From NCBI RefSeq assembly GCF_020172685.1, contig NZ_CP083986.1:2812270-2848091 (forward strand): a stretch of 35,822 bases of DNA, read 5' to 3'. Below are positions 1-10,903 of this stretch, in pieces (position 1 is the first letter of the stretch; each line of letters starts with the position of its first letter). Below the pieces are notes generated by a model. It saw only the letters and a list, made by a program, of their open reading frames with translations. It had not been told where the DNA came from and made no database searches. The stretch is from [Mycobacterium] nativiensis (lineage in GTDB: Bacteria; Actinomycetota; Actinomycetes; Mycobacteriales; Mycobacteriaceae). The position numbers and the translations under genes are program-made.

Positions 1-81
1 CTGCACCACCGAAGTGCCTGCACACACCAGATCAAGGAACTCTCTCCGCAGCGCCCACGGAGCCCGATAACCAGTCGGCAA
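1..81 (-). CDS. Transposase-like N-terminal fragment cut by the contig edge
   Basis: Reading leftward from a TTG at 81, an open frame of exactly 27 codons runs off the window. It begins M-P-T-G-Y-R-A-P-W and continues with a basic helical stretch (LRREFLDLVCAG). An AGGAGG ribosome site lies five bases before the TTG. The pattern of a short aromatic lead followed by RREFL-LV-G-S resembles the N-terminal helix-turn-helix of IS30-type and related actinobacterial transposases, but the fragment is too short to assign a family. A contig ending inside a multicopy insertion sequence is a common assembly outcome, which supports this reading. It could also be another DNA-binding protein. Confidence 0.4.
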   Translation of the reverse strand, partial: MPTGYRAPWALRREFLDLVCAGTSVVQ

Positions 82-111
82 TGCAACCTCCTAATCAGGG
101 ACGTTGCATTG
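79..111. repeat. 9-bp inverted repeat upstream of the transposase-like fragment
   Basis: CAATGCAAC at 79-87 is perfectly inverted as GTTGCATTG at 103-111. A third partial copy (CAATGCAA) sits at 144-151. The left arm overlaps the presumed TTG start of the edge fragment. These may be insertion-sequence end or operator sequences. The stretch 112-170 shows no gene. Confidence 0.45.
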
Positions 112-170
112 ACCGTATGAATCTGCCAAGGAAAAGCCCGCATCAATGCAATCTCGGGGACAGCCGCGTC

Positions 171-187
171 AGCCGGCTCGCCCGGCT
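171..187 (-). terminator. Hairpin at the end of secG, possible terminator
   Basis: AGCCGG and CCGGCT form a 6-bp GC-rich stem with a 5-base loop that touches the secG stop codon. There is no T-tract, so it would be an atypical mycobacterial terminator. It lies where the gap-pgk-tpiA-secG transcript should end. Confidence 0.3.
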
Positions 188-420
188 TACTGGTATTTGA
201 TCAGCAGGCCGACCGCGATGATCGACACCAGCCAGATGGCGATGACGAAGTAGGTCAGCCGGTCCAGGTTCTTCTCGACCACAGTCGAGCCGGAGAGGCT
301 GGACTGCACACCGCCGCCGAACAGGGTCGACAGGCCGCCACCCTTGGCGCGGTGCAGCAGCACCAGCAGGATCACCAGCAGGCTGGTGATCACCAAGAGA
401 ATCTGCAGCGTCAAGATCAT
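187..420 (-). CDS. secG: Protein-export membrane protein SecG
   Basis: SecG is the small accessory subunit of the SecYEG translocon in the cytoplasmic membrane. The 77-residue product has the family layout: a first hydrophobic helix (about residues 2-22), a cytoplasmic loop with glycine-rich GGGLSTLFGGG, and a second helix (about 54-74). Length is typical for mycobacteria. It is the last gene of the minus-strand glycolytic run, 29 bases after tpiA, a linkage that is conserved in actinobacteria. The start is the ATG at 420, the only one giving a complete first membrane helix. Confidence 0.95.
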   Translation of the reverse strand: MILTLQILLVITSLLVILLVLLHRAKGGGLSTLFGGGVQSSLSGSTVVEKNLDRLTYFVIAIWLVSIIAVGLLIKYQ

Positions 421-449
421 GCCGCTACCCTACCGGTCGCCAGGCCGCG

Positions 450-1235
450 TCACGGCAACGGCCCGCCAGCGGCCAGCGCGGCCAGAATGGCGAACTGCTC
501 ACCGTCGAGCGACGCCCCGCCGACCAGGCCACCGTCCACATCGGGCTGGCCGATCAGCTCGCCGACGTTCTTGGCGTTGACCGAGCCGCCGTAGAGCACC
601 CGTACGGTCTCGGCGATCTTCGGCGAGGCGAGCTTGGCCAGTTCGGCGCGCACCGCGGCGCACACCTCTTGGGCGTCGGCGGCGCCGGCGACCCGCCCGG
701 TGCCGATCGCCCACACCGGTTCGTAGGCGATGACGCTCGCACCGATCTGGTCGGCGCTCAGGCCGGCCAGCGAGCCGCGCAACTGCTCCAGGCAGTGCTC
801 GACGTGGCTTCCGGCCTCGCGGATCTCCAGGTGCTCGCCGATGCAGATGATCGGGGTCAGGCCGTGCTTGAGCGCGGCGGCCGCCTTGGCGGCCACCAGC
901 GCGTCGTCCTCGCCGTGGTAGCTGCGCCGCTCGGAGTGCCCGACGACGACGTAGCTGCAACCCAGCTTGGCCAGGAACGCACCGCTGACCTCGCCGGTGT
1001 AGGCGCCGGAGTCGTGCTGCGAGATGTCCTGGGCGCCGAAGGTGAGCCGCAGCTTGTCCCCGTCGACCAGCGTCTGCACGCTGCGCAGGTCGGTGAACGG
1101 CGGCAGCACCGTGACATCGACTTTGTCGAAGTACTTGTCCGGCAGCGAGAACGCCACCTTCTGCACCAGAGCGATGGCCTCGAAGTGGTTGAGGTTCATC
1201 TTCCAGTTGCCCGCGATCAGCGGCTTGCGACTCAT
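450..1235 (-). CDS. tpiA: Triosephosphate isomerase
   Basis: Interconverts dihydroxyacetone phosphate and glyceraldehyde 3-phosphate in cytosolic glycolysis and gluconeogenesis. The 261-residue TIM barrel has the substrate-binding AGNWKMN (Asn10, Lys12), the electrophilic His100 in VVVGHSERR, and the catalytic base Glu172 in [11 protein letters not shown], followed by the flexible phosphate loop. Its ATG overlaps the pgk stop as ATGA, so it is translationally coupled to pgk and lies in the gap-pgk-tpiA-secG operon. Length and motifs are complete. Confidence 0.97.
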   Translation of the reverse strand: MSRKPLIAGNWKMNLNHFEAIALVQKVAFSLPDKYFDKVDVTVLPPFTDLRSVQTLVDGDKLRLTFGAQDISQHDSGAYTGEVSGAFLAKLGCSYVVVGHSERRSYHGEDDALVAAKAAAALKHGLTPIICIGEHLEIREAGSHVEHCLEQLRGSLAGLSADQIGASVIAYEPVWAIGTGRVAGAADAQEVCAAVRAELAKLASPKIAETVRVLYGGSVNAKNVGELIGQPDVDGGLVGGASLDGEQFAILAALAAGGPLP

Positions 1236-2491
1236 TGCGCCCCTCCGTTTTCCAGCACCTGCAGGCCTGGCAGCGGTTTGCCCTCAAGGTATTCCAGGGA
1301 CGCCCCGCCCCCGGTGGAGATGTGCGAGAAACCATCCTCGTTCAGGCCGAGTGCCCGCACCGCCGCGGCGGAGTCGCCGCCGCCGACCACGCTGAACGCA
1401 CCCTTCTCGGTGGCTTCGGCGATCGCCTCGGCCACACCCTTGGTGCCGGACGCGAACGCCGGGAACTCGAAGACCCCCATCGGGCCGTTCCAGAAGATGG
1501 TCTTGGCGTTGGACAGCAGTGCGGCGAACCGCTGCACCGAGCCCGGGCCGATGTCCAGACCCATCTTGCCGTCCGGAATCGCGTCGACCGCGACCACCTC
1601 GCCGGTGGCAGCGGCGTCGAACTTGTCGGCAACCACGATGTCCACCGGCAGCCGCAGCACGTCGGCGTAGTCGTCCAGCAGTTGCCGGCAGGTGTCGACC
1701 ATGTCGGCCTCCAGCAGCGAGGTCCCAACCGCAAGCCCTTGCGCGGCCAGGAAGGTGAAGCACATGCCGCCGCCGATCACGATGGAATCGGCCTTGGTCG
1801 CCAGCGACTTGATCACCCCGAGCTTGTCGGAGACCTTGGAGCCGCCCAGCACCACGGCGTAGGGCCGCTCGGTGGATTCGGTCAGCTGCTGCAGCACGTT
1901 GATCTCGGCGGCGACCAGGGTCCCGGCGTAGGCCGGCAGCAGGGTGGCGATGTCGTAGACCGACGCCTGCTTGCGGTGCACCACACCGAACCCGTCGGAG
2001 ACGAAGGCCCCCGGTGAACCGTCCGGCGCGGCGACCAGCTCTGCCAGCGCTCGGGCCAAAGCCAGGCGCTCGCCGTCGTCCTTGCTGGTCTCTCGCGGGT
2101 CGAAGCGGATGTTCTCCAGCAGTAGCACGTCGCCGTCGGTCAGACCTTCCGCGCGGGCCAGGGCGTCGGTGCCGACCACGTCACCGGCCAGCTGGACGTG
2201 CCGGCCCAACTGCTCGCCGAGCGCGGCCGCGACCGGCGCCAGCGACAGTTTGGGGTCCGGACCGTCCTTGGGGCGGCCCAGGTGCGCGGTCACCACGACC
2301 TTGGCACCGGCGTCGACCAACGCGCGCAGCGTGGGCACCGATGCGGTGATCCGGCCCAGGTCGGTGATCTTGCCGACCCCGCCCTCCGAGAAGTCCAGCG
2401 GGACGTTCAGGTCGGAGCGCACCAACACGCCCCGACCCGAAACACCCTCGGCGATCAGTTCAGAGACAGCCTTGACCGAAGACACAGTCAC
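1232..2491 (-). CDS. pgk: Phosphoglycerate kinase
   Basis: Transfers phosphate from 1,3-bisphosphoglycerate to ADP. The 419-residue protein carries the N-domain signature RSDLNVPLD (residues 25-33), the nucleotide-domain GGGDSAAAV (370-378) and the C-terminal [14 protein letters not shown] (from 392). It starts at a GTG (2491), seven bases after the gap stop, without a strong ribosome site, so coupling to gap translation is likely; a second in-frame GTG lies two codons downstream. It overlaps tpiA by four bases. Nothing unusual in the family residues. Confidence 0.97.
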   Translation of the reverse strand: MTVSSVKAVSELIAEGVSGRGVLVRSDLNVPLDFSEGGVGKITDLGRITASVPTLRALVDAGAKVVVTAHLGRPKDGPDPKLSLAPVAAALGEQLGRHVQLAGDVVGTDALARAEGLTDGDVLLLENIRFDPRETSKDDGERLALARALAELVAAPDGSPGAFVSDGFGVVHRKQASVYDIATLLPAYAGTLVAAEINVLQQLTESTERPYAVVLGGSKVSDKLGVIKSLATKADSIVIGGGMCFTFLAAQGLAVGTSLLEADMVDTCRQLLDDYADVLRLPVDIVVADKFDAAATGEVVAVDAIPDGKMGLDIGPGSVQRFAALLSNAKTIFWNGPMGVFEFPAFASGTKGVAEAIAEATEKGAFSVVGGGDSAAAVRALGLNEDGFSHISTGGGASLEYLEGKPLPGLQVLENGGAQ

Positions 2492-2498
2492 GATCGCG

Positions 2499-3524
<1,026 letters not shown>

Positions 3525-3568
3525 CTACTCCTCGTGTCTTGCTGAAATGTGCCGATGTATTCCCAGCC

Positions 3569-3574
3569 AGCCTA
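3569..3574 (-). promoter_or_regulatory. Candidate -10 element for the gap operon
   Basis: The minus strand reads TAGGCT, matching the mycobacterial SigA-type TANNNT consensus, about 48 bases before the gap GTG. There is no clear -35, which is common in mycobacteria. The rest of 3522-3732 shows no gene. Confidence 0.35.
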
Positions 3575-3732
3575 ATGCGTGACGTAGCGCACGGCGCAGG
3601 GTCTCGGCGTTAAGCCCGATACGCCGATCGGACCGGCCCGGGTATTTGCTGCCGGGGCCCCGCTCACGCGCGCCCGGCGGCGCCGGAACCTGCGCTGGAA
3701 TCAGTCCGCGGTCACCGCGGTTGAGTACTGCC

Positions 3733-4368
3733 ATGCGCATACAGATCTGGTCGGACGTGGTGTGCCCGTACTGCTACATCGGCAAACGCAGGCTGGAGGC
3801 CGCGCTGGCCGAAACCGGGATTGCCGCCGACATCCAATGGCGCAGCTTCGAGCTGGATCCGCAGGCACCGCCCCTGCTCGACCGGCCGCTGGCCGAGGCG
3901 ATGGCCGCAAAATACGGCTACAGCCTGGACCGGGCCCGGGCCTTCCTCGACGGCCAGCGTCAGTCGGCCGCCGCTGTGGGCCTGTCGTTTGACTATGCCG
4001 ACATCAAGCGCGGCAACACCTTCAACGCCCACCGGCTGATCCACCTGGGCGCATCACAGGGGCTGGCCGACAGCGTCAAGGAGCGGTTCCTGCGGGCGTA
4101 TTTCACCGAGGGCGCCTCAATCGGGGACCGCGGCGTGCTGGCCGGTTTGGCCGTCGAGGCCGGCCTGGACGCCGCAGCGGTGGCGACGGTGCTGGCCGGC
4201 GACGCCTACGCCGCGCAGGTGCGGGCCGACGAACGCCGGGCCGGTGAGCTCGGTGTCCACGCGGTACCGCATTTCCTGATCAACGAGCGCACGGCGGTCT
4301 CCGGGGCGGCGGAGGTGGCGACGTTTGCCGCGGCACTGCGCGCTGAGGCGGCTACCGGTCCGGCTTGA
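3733..4368 (+). CDS. DsbA-family (FrnE-like) thioredoxin-fold oxidoreductase
   Basis: The 211-residue protein starts with the thioredoxin strand MRIQIWSDVVCPYC, giving a CPYC redox pair (Cys11, Cys14), then a long helical insertion, then a cis-proline loop VHAVPHF (Pro179). This is the cytosolic DsbA/FrnE/2-hydroxychromene-isomerase-like family; there is no signal peptide. The substrate is unknown. I chose the ATG at 3733 rather than an upstream in-frame start because the fold begins directly there and the upstream codons are low-complexity. It is transcribed divergently from gap and converges on the DUF3556 gene. Confidence 0.85.
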   Translation: MRIQIWSDVVCPYCYIGKRRLEAALAETGIAADIQWRSFELDPQAPPLLDRPLAEAMAAKYGYSLDRARAFLDGQRQSAAAVGLSFDYADIKRGNTFNAHRLIHLGASQGLADSVKERFLRAYFTEGASIGDRGVLAGLAVEAGLDAAAVATVLAGDAYAAQVRADERRAGELGVHAVPHFLINERTAVSGAAEVATFAAALRAEAATGPA

Positions 4369-4422
4369 CCCGACCGCGACGAGGTGTGGCGGCTCGGCGG
4401 TTCGGCCCATCCGATGCGGCTT

Positions 4423-6171
4423 TCAGCTGCGGCGGTTCTCACCGCGCGCGGTGACCCGAACCGGCAGCTCGTCGCCGGGCTGCGGCCACGGCTGGCGGCT
4501 GAGCATGTCTGCCACGGCCACGTAACCGGCTTCGATCAGCCCGGATTTGGCGTCGACAATCCGGTAGGCCTGCTCTTTCCGGTGGATGGGTTGGCCCTCG
4601 AGGACGATCACCCGCAGGTCTCCCTCGGCGAAGTGGCAGCGGCGCTGCACCGCGGCCAACAGCTGCTCGTTGTGCAGATGGCCTTCCCCGAAGTTCCACC
4701 CGATCAGCGGGCCGGCGATGATCTCGCCGTCGCGGATGTTGTAGTCGGCCACGTTGTCCAAAGCCCGGGGCAGCAAGCCATTGAGTGCCCGGCCTTGCAG
4801 GTGCATGGCACGGAATGCCCCCGGGACTTTGTCGGCGACGAGGTCGGCGGTCGACTGGTCGTAGAACTTCGCCAACTGGTTGATGACCAGTGCCGAGCTC
4901 TTGACCACATTGGCCTCCACGGTGTCCTCGGTGCCGGCGCGGAAGCACCAGAAACTGGCCGCCCAGTTTCCGGCGTAGTACCGCATCGCCGGAAGGAACG
5001 AAATCTGCTGCGGAAACATATTTCCGGCAACCGGAATTGCGACCAGGCCGACGAAAAGGATGGCCGCCAAAAGCGGTGACCGCAGGTCGTAGACGCCGAT
5101 TTCGGGGTGCTGCCCGAACAGGAAGAACAGCGAGAATCCGAAGAACACGTTCCATTCCAACGGGACTCCCATCGGGAGGTTGGAAAGGATGTTGAGGTGG
5201 AAGATCACCATGAACGCGATCAGGAACCACCGCCACGGGTGATCGCCGGCGACGAGCACCAGCAGCGCCGGCACGACGAATTCGGCTGTGGTGCCACCGA
5301 CGTGTGCCATCAGCTGCGGTATCCGGGTGGGACGCAGGTCGTTGACGTGGTCCCGGTACATCAGGTGCTTGAGGCCGGTGAAGATCTTCGAGCGCAGCAG
5401 GGCGTTGTTGCTCGTCATCACCGCGACCACATAGGGAAAGTGGTGGTTGAGCTTGGATGTGGCCGCACCCCACCACAACCCGAGAATGATGAGCTTGAAC
5501 GCGGCCATCTGGTCGATATAGGGGAAAAAGAAGACGAGCAGGGTCAGGCCGTAGTGCTCGGCCCGCGCGGCCAGGAAGATCGTCTTATCCCGCAGACCCA
5601 GCAGAACCAGGGTGACGATGATCGGCACCACCAGCAGCGGGTCGACAAGGCCCACCGGGCCGGGTTCACCCTGCCCGGGTGACAGCAACGCCCAGATACC
5701 GGAGCCCAGCACCGCGGCATACAGCGCGACATCGATCACGGTGCGGGTGTCGCCGCGGGTGAACGGAACCCTGGCCGGCCAGGGCGGCAACCGGATCGTG
5801 CTGGGACGCAACCAGTACAGGACACCGCCGATGGGCGGCCAGAACCGGGCGGTCAGCGGACCCGATCCGCAGCCCAGGCCCAGGATCTCGAACAGCAGGC
5901 TGAAAACGACGACCTTCTGGTAGACGATGGGCTGCGTCCACCACTCGGCGATGCGGCCGAGCCCGCCCAGACCCGGGGTCAGCGCGATCACCGCCGCCGC
6001 GCCGACGACGTAGGCCGCGATCTTGATCAGGTAGAGCAGGTAGATCGCCGATGGGGTTCCGAAGCCCTGTTCTGCCCAGTGCCTGCTGCAGACCTGGATC
6101 CGCGTCGCCCACGGGGTGGTGCGCCACGTTTGCGGGTCGACGTCGGGAACCGACGGTTTGATGAACCCCAT
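4423..6171 (-). CDS. DUF3556 multi-pass membrane protein
   Basis: The 582-residue product begins MGFIKPSVPDVDPQTW and includes WAEQGFGTP, LFEILGLGCGSGPL and YWLRPSTIRLPPWP, the conserved N-terminal pattern of the DUF3556 family found in Mycobacterium and relatives. Several membrane helices follow, then a soluble C-terminal domain of roughly 200 residues. No biochemical role is established that I can name. It is transcribed alone, with a TATAAC -10-like box at 6211-6206 and GAGGG before the ATG. Confidence is high for the family and none is claimed for function. Confidence 0.85.
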   Translation of the reverse strand: MGFIKPSVPDVDPQTWRTTPWATRIQVCSRHWAEQGFGTPSAIYLLYLIKIAAYVVGAAAVIALTPGLGGLGRIAEWWTQPIVYQKVVVFSLLFEILGLGCGSGPLTARFWPPIGGVLYWLRPSTIRLPPWPARVPFTRGDTRTVIDVALYAAVLGSGIWALLSPGQGEPGPVGLVDPLLVVPIIVTLVLLGLRDKTIFLAARAEHYGLTLLVFFFPYIDQMAAFKLIILGLWWGAATSKLNHHFPYVVAVMTSNNALLRSKIFTGLKHLMYRDHVNDLRPTRIPQLMAHVGGTTAEFVVPALLVLVAGDHPWRWFLIAFMVIFHLNILSNLPMGVPLEWNVFFGFSLFFLFGQHPEIGVYDLRSPLLAAILFVGLVAIPVAGNMFPQQISFLPAMRYYAGNWAASFWCFRAGTEDTVEANVVKSSALVINQLAKFYDQSTADLVADKVPGAFRAMHLQGRALNGLLPRALDNVADYNIRDGEIIAGPLIGWNFGEGHLHNEQLLAAVQRRCHFAEGDLRVIVLEGQPIHRKEQAYRIVDAKSGLIEAGYVAVADMLSRQPWPQPGDELPVRVTARGENRRS

Positions 6172-6370
6172 GCTGCCCTCACTCCCTGCCGTGTGCCGCG
6201 TTTCAGTTATAGCGGTACGCGCAGGCGCGCGAAGCGATTTCGTCTGGTACCCACGTCGGCACTGGAGGCCTCACCCACTCCTGCAAGCCACGCCGTTCAC
6301 AACCTCCGGGCTATGAAACCTAGGATCTGGCTTCAGCACATTTATCATCTGTGGGACGGCGGTCGAGTCA
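6172..6370. promoter_or_regulatory. Divergent promoter region
   Basis: This gap separates the minus-strand DUF3556 gene from the plus-strand glycosyltransferase. The minus strand has TATAAC at 6211-6206, about 35 bases before the DUF3556 ATG. The plus strand has TATCAT at 6343-6348, fitting TANNNT, about 22 bases before the TTG at 6371. Neither has a convincing -35 box. No coding potential seen. Confidence 0.35.
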
Positions 6371-7879
6371 TTGAGCGATTCAACGGTTGCATTTCGCCCC
6401 GCGATTGCCTGGCGGCCAGTGACGATTCTGGCGGCTGCCGTCGCCGTGGTGCACTTGGCGGTAGCGACGCGATATGGCTGGTTTCCCGATGAATTCTATT
6501 TCGTAATCTGCGGTCGCCATCCGGCGTGGGGATATGTCGATCAGCCCCCGCTGGTGCCGCTGCTGGCGCATCTCGCCGAAGTCTTCCCCGGTGGTGGTCT
6601 ACTGACGCTGCGGTTGTTGGCCATTGCCGCGCACGTCGGTTGCATTGTGGCGACGGCGCTGCTGGCGGCGGAATTCGGCGGCCGGCGTCTGGCACAGGTC
6701 ATCGCTGCCGCCGCCGTTGCAGCCTGTCCGGCATTCGTCGGCCTCTCCATGTATTTCGGCCCGACGGTCACCGATCAACTGATCTGGCTGACTGTTCTCG
6801 CGCTGGTTGCGCGAGCACTACGCCTCGACACCACCCCATCCTGGCTCCTTGCCGGCGCGGCTGCCGGAATCGGGCTGGAGAATAAGCACACTGCCGCAGT
6901 ACTGATCGCTGGAATCGCTGCGGGCGTGGTGATGTTCCGGCGCGAGACGCTGCGTACACCACGCCCCTGGCTTGCCACCGGCCTGGCGGTTCTCCTGGCC
7001 GCCCCGAACCTTTGGTGGATGGCGACGCATGGGTGGCCGAATCTGCAGTTTGCGCGGATGATCTCGCAGCATTCGCGCGACACGCTGGGTTCGCTGACGC
7101 AACTGCCGCTGCTGACAATAGCGCTTGCCGGCCCGCTACTGGTGGTGCTGTGGGCCTTTGGGATTCGGTGGTTGGCGTCACCGGCCCAGCGTGAGCATCG
7201 TTGGATATTGGTCGTGGTTGCGGTGGCATTGGTCGTCTTCACCGGCGCCAGCGGCAGGCCCTACTACGCGGCCCCGGTATTCGCGGTGCTGTTCGCGGCC
7301 GGAGCGGTGCGTGTCGAGTCCGCTCGAACGGCCCGCTTGTATCCCAACGGAACGGGCGAAAATGCCTGGCCGCCGCTGCGCTGGACGGCCACACTTGCGG
7401 TGTCGTTCGTGGGCGCCGTTCTCCTCTGTCTGCCTGTGCTGCCGGTCTCGGCGGCCCAGGCATTGCGCTCGATCAACCCGTGGCTGGCCTCGACATACGG
7501 CTGGCCCCAGTTCACCAAACAGGTGGTCGCCGCAGCTTCCCCGCTGCCCGCCAACGTTCCGATCTTCACCGGTTACTACACGGAAGCCGGCGCATTGACC
7601 ATCCTCGGACCGGCCGCCGACCTTCGGCATCCGGTGTACAGCGCGCATAACAACTACGCCCTGTGGGGCCCGCCGAAGGGCCGCCCGGACACCGTGCTTT
7701 GCGTTGGCGACTTCCCGCGCAGTTACCTACTTGACTACTGGTCACAGGTCACACCCTTGGCGACTGTCATCGCCGACGATGGCAAACACACTTGGGAAAC
7801 CGATCGTACGATTTATCTGTGTCAGCAACCTCGCGGCACCTGGGCCGAAATGTGGCCATCTCTTAGCCATTTCCACTGA
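6371..7879 (+). CDS. GT39/ArnT-like membrane glycosyltransferase
   Basis: A 502-residue multi-pass protein of the PMT_2 (dolichyl-phosphate-mannose mannosyltransferase-like) family. The first extracytoplasmic loop carries the acidic pair Asp40-Glu41 in WFPDEFYF and the GYVDQPPLVPLLA motif (Asp57), both typical of the catalytic loop in this family. Such enzymes use polyprenyl-phosphate sugars to glycosylate lipids or proteins outside the membrane; acceptor and sugar are not predictable here. The listed start is a TTG, chosen because it sits before the first helix and no better ATG precedes the DEFYF motif. It converges on whiA across a 38-base gap. Confidence 0.75.
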   Translation: MSDSTVAFRPAIAWRPVTILAAAVAVVHLAVATRYGWFPDEFYFVICGRHPAWGYVDQPPLVPLLAHLAEVFPGGGLLTLRLLAIAAHVGCIVATALLAAEFGGRRLAQVIAAAAVAACPAFVGLSMYFGPTVTDQLIWLTVLALVARALRLDTTPSWLLAGAAAGIGLENKHTAAVLIAGIAAGVVMFRRETLRTPRPWLATGLAVLLAAPNLWWMATHGWPNLQFARMISQHSRDTLGSLTQLPLLTIALAGPLLVVLWAFGIRWLASPAQREHRWILVVVAVALVVFTGASGRPYYAAPVFAVLFAAGAVRVESARTARLYPNGTGENAWPPLRWTATLAVSFVGAVLLCLPVLPVSAAQALRSINPWLASTYGWPQFTKQVVAAASPLPANVPIFTGYYTEAGALTILGPAADLRHPVYSAHNNYALWGPPKGRPDTVLCVGDFPRSYLLDYWSQVTPLATVIADDGKHTWETDRTIYLCQQPRGTWAEMWPSLSHFH

Positions 7880-7917
7880 CGGCTACCGCCGAACCGCCAC
7901 CCCGAGGGCGATGTCCG

Positions 7918-8901
7918 CTAGGCGTCTTCGAGCAGCTCCGGGGTGACTGCGGACTCGGTGTCGGGAATACCGTCCTGCTTGGCCTTGCGGTCGGCCATCG
8001 ACAGCAGCCGCCGAATCCGCCCGGCCACCGCGTCTTTGGTCATCGGCGGGTCGGCCAGCCTGCCCAGCTCCTCCAGTGACGCCTGCCGGTGCTCGACCCG
8101 CAGCTGGCCGGCCGAGGCCAGGTGATCGGGCACGGTGTCACCCAGGATCGCCAGCGCGCGTTCCACCCGCGCCGCCGCAGCCACCGCGGCCCTCGCCGAG
8201 CGACGCAGGTTGGCGTCGTCGAAGTTGGCCAACCGGTTGGCGGTCGCGCGCACCTCACGGCGGATCCGGCGCTCCTCCCACACCAGCCGGGTGTCCTGGG
8301 CGCCCATCCGGGTCAGCAGCGCGCCGATCGCCTCGCCGTCACGCACCACCACCCGGTCGGCGCCGCGCACCTCGCGGGCCTTCGCACTGATCCCCAGCCG
8401 CCGCGCCGCGCCCACCAGCGCCAGGGCGGCCTCCGGTCCCGGGCAGCCCACCTCCAGAGCCGAGGATCGGCCCGGCTCGGTGAGTGAGCCGTGCGCCAAA
8501 AACGCGCCCCGCCAAGCTGCTTCGGCGTCGGCGACGCTGCCACCGACCACCTGGGCGGGCAGCCCGCGCACCGGGCGGCCGCGCAGGTCCAGCAGTCCGG
8601 TCTGGCGGGCCAGCGCCTCACCGTCCTTGGCCACCCGCAGTACGTAGCGGGTGTTCTTGCGCATGCCGCTCGCCGACAACACGTGCACGATCGCGTTGTA
8701 GCCGTACAGGTCGAAGATGTCCTTGCGCAGCCGGCGCGCGATCACACCCTGATCCACCTCGGCCTCGACCACCACCCGGCCTGCCACGATGTGCAGCCCG
8801 CCGGCGAAGCGCAGCAACGCCGCCACCTCGGCGCGGCGCGCGTTGACCGAGCTGATCACGAGACGGCTCAGTTCGTCCTTGACTTCGGCCGTCATCGCCA
8901 C
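7918..8901 (-). CDS. whiA: Sporulation/cell-division regulator WhiA
   Basis: WhiA combines an N-terminal LAGLIDADG-homing-endonuclease-like fold (no nuclease activity expected) with a C-terminal helix-turn-helix, and in actinobacteria acts as a developmental or cell-division transcription regulator. The 327 residues match the mycobacterial orthologue throughout, including [35 protein letters not shown] and the C-terminal [19 protein letters not shown]. The start may be the GTG at 8901 or the ATG at 8895, which gives an ATGA overlap with the cuvA stop. It is the last gene of the conserved uvrC-rapZ-cuvA-whiA run. Confidence 0.95.
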   Translation of the reverse strand: MAMTAEVKDELSRLVISSVNARRAEVAALLRFAGGLHIVAGRVVVEAEVDQGVIARRLRKDIFDLYGYNAIVHVLSASGMRKNTRYVLRVAKDGEALARQTGLLDLRGRPVRGLPAQVVGGSVADAEAAWRGAFLAHGSLTEPGRSSALEVGCPGPEAALALVGAARRLGISAKAREVRGADRVVVRDGEAIGALLTRMGAQDTRLVWEERRIRREVRATANRLANFDDANLRRSARAAVAAAARVERALAILGDTVPDHLASAGQLRVEHRQASLEELGRLADPPMTKDAVAGRIRRLLSMADRKAKQDGIPDTESAVTPELLEDA

Positions 8902-9971
8902 GGCTTGTCACCTCCCGGTCCGAGCCCGCTCGGACCACTCACGCCGGATTGCCGGCCCCCGCCCTCAACCGGCGGCACGATCGGTGTCGGGACAGTCAGC
9001 GACGACGCGCCGACATCCCGGACCCCGTCCAGCACTGCCGCCAGCTTTCCTGGGTCATGTAAAGGTGTACCAGGTCTGGCCACGTCCACGAACCGAACCT
9101 CGGCCGCGAACACGGTCGCAGCCCGACGCAACTGGTCACGCTCCCGCTCACTGGGCACCCGTTCGGCATCGATGACGATGTGATCGACGGTGAAATCGGG
9201 TGCGTGCTGGGCCAGTACGTGCAGGTGACGCTCCACCGAGAACCCTGCGGTCTCCCCCGGCTCGGCCACCAGATTGAGCACTAGTGCACGCCGCGCCTTG
9301 GTGGCCTGCAACGCCGACGCCAGCCCCGGCACCAGCAGGTGCGGGATCACGCTGGTGAACCACGACCCCGGGCCGAGCACCACCAGATCCGCGGACATGA
9401 TGGCGTCGACGGCCTGGCGGGTCGCCGGCGGGTTACCCGGCAACAGCCGCACCCGGCGCACCTTTCCCGGCGTCGTCGCGATCGCCACCTGGCCCCGGAT
9501 CAGCCGGAACAGCCGCGGATCGGCGTCCAGCCCGGACACGTCGGCCTCGATCTGCAATGCGATCGGGCACATCGGCAGCACCCGCCCCTTGACGCCCAGC
9601 ATCCGGCCGAGCTCGTCGAGGGCGGCCACCGGGTCGGCCAGCACCTCATTGAGGCCGGCCAACAGCAGGTTGCCGATCGGGTGCCCGGCCAGCGCGCCGG
9701 TGCCGCCGAACCGGTGCTGCAGGATGGTCGCCCACAACCGCCCGCTCGGGCTGTCAGAGGCCAGCGCCGCCAGCGCCATGCGCAGGTCCCCCGGCGGCAC
9801 CACATCCAGTTCACCGCGCAACCGGCCCGACGAGCCGCCGTCGTCGGCGACGGTGACCACCGCGGTGACATGCGGGGTCAGCCGGCGGGCCGCCGAGAGG
9901 GTCGCGTAGAGGCCGTGTCCGCCGCCGAGCGCGACGATGCTCGGATTGCCGTTCGCGGGCTCAACACTCAT
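8892..9971 (-). CDS. cuvA: YvcK/CuvA family gluconeogenesis and cell-wall factor
   Basis: The 359-residue protein has the CofD-like nucleotide-sugar-binding fold: GGGHGL (16-21), [11 protein letters not shown] (42-52) and PPGDLR (59-64). In Bacillus, YvcK binds UDP-sugars and is needed under gluconeogenic growth; the mycobacterial orthologue CuvA is linked to cell-wall synthesis and morphology. The C-terminus is low-complexity (glycine/proline/serine). Both ends overlap neighbours by ATGA (rapZ before, whiA after), which supports the start at 9971. Confidence 0.93.
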   Translation of the reverse strand: MSVEPANGNPSIVALGGGHGLYATLSAARRLTPHVTAVVTVADDGGSSGRLRGELDVVPPGDLRMALAALASDSPSGRLWATILQHRFGGTGALAGHPIGNLLLAGLNEVLADPVAALDELGRMLGVKGRVLPMCPIALQIEADVSGLDADPRLFRLIRGQVAIATTPGKVRRVRLLPGNPPATRQAVDAIMSADLVVLGPGSWFTSVIPHLLVPGLASALQATKARRALVLNLVAEPGETAGFSVERHLHVLAQHAPDFTVDHIVIDAERVPSERERDQLRRAATVFAAEVRFVDVARPGTPLHDPGKLAAVLDGVRDVGASSLTVPTPIVPPVEGGGRQSGVSGPSGLGPGGDKPWR

Positions 9972-10903
9972 TCACGGCCCAGATCCCGGTGCAGCACCCG
10001 CACCGACAGCTCATCCAAGGCATCCTCGGAGTCCAACAGCCGAGCCAGTGCCTCCGCGATGGCGACACTGCGATGTTTGCCGCCGGTGCACCCGATGGCC
10101 ACGGTCATGTATCGCTTTCCCTCTCGTCGATAGCCGCCGACCACCAGGGACAGTAGCCGGTGGTAGGCAGCGAGGAACTCGTCGGCGCCCGGTTGGCTCA
10201 GCACGTAGTCGCGCACCGCCGGGTGCTGTCCGGAATGCGGTCGCAGTTCGTCGACCCAGTGCGGGTTGGGCAAAAACCGCACGTCCATCACCATGTCGGA
10301 GTCCATCGGCAGGCCGTACTTGAAGCCGAAGGACTCCACCGTGATCGAGGTGGGAGCGGTGACGGCGTCGCCGCCGAACATCTCCTCGATGCTCTCCCGC
10401 AGTTCGCGCACGCTCAGCACCGAGGTGTCGATGACCAGGTCGGCCACCGCGCGGACCGGCGCCAGCATGCTCCGTTCGGCGGCGATGCCCTCGGTCAGCG
10501 TCTGCTGTCCCTGCAACGGGTGGCTGCGGCGGTTGTGCTCGTAGCGGCGGATCAGCACGTCGTCGCTTGCCTCCATGAACAGCACCCGCGGATTGATCCC
10601 GCGGGTCGCCAGCTCGGAGCGCACCGAGTCGAGGTCGCCGGTGAACCCGGCCGAGCGCACATCCATCACCACCGCCAGCTGGGTGATCCGCGATCCCGCC
10701 GCCAAGCCCAGGTCGACCATCCGCGCGATCAGCTCCGGTGGCAGGTTGTCGGCGACGTACCAGCCCAAGTCCTCAAGCACCTTGGCGGCGGTGCCACGAC
10801 CCGCACCGGACAAGCCTGTCACCAGCACGACGTCGATACCTGCACCGTCTCCGGGGCCGCCGACGTCGCGCTCTCGCACACCCTTGGCTGATTCGCTGTT
10901 CAT
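9968..10903 (-). CDS. rapZ: RapZ/YvcJ family P-loop nucleotide-binding protein
   Basis: A 311-residue P-loop protein with Walker [11 protein letters not shown] (30-39) and the C-terminal block [12 protein letters not shown] typical of the family. In E. coli RapZ senses glucosamine 6-phosphate and directs RNase E to small RNAs; the actinobacterial protein binds nucleotide and its RNA role is not established. The frame stays open upstream into uvrC, but the start is the ATG at 10903, which overlaps the uvrC stop as ATGA and gives the family length. Confidence 0.93.
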   Translation of the reverse strand: MNSESAKGVRERDVGGPGDGAGIDVVLVTGLSGAGRGTAAKVLEDLGWYVADNLPPELIARMVDLGLAAGSRITQLAVVMDVRSAGFTGDLDSVRSELATRGINPRVLFMEASDDVLIRRYEHNRRSHPLQGQQTLTEGIAAERSMLAPVRAVADLVIDTSVLSVRELRESIEEMFGGDAVTAPTSITVESFGFKYGLPMDSDMVMDVRFLPNPHWVDELRPHSGQHPAVRDYVLSQPGADEFLAAYHRLLSLVVGGYRREGKRYMTVAIGCTGGKHRSVAIAEALARLLDSEDALDELSVRVLHRDLGRE

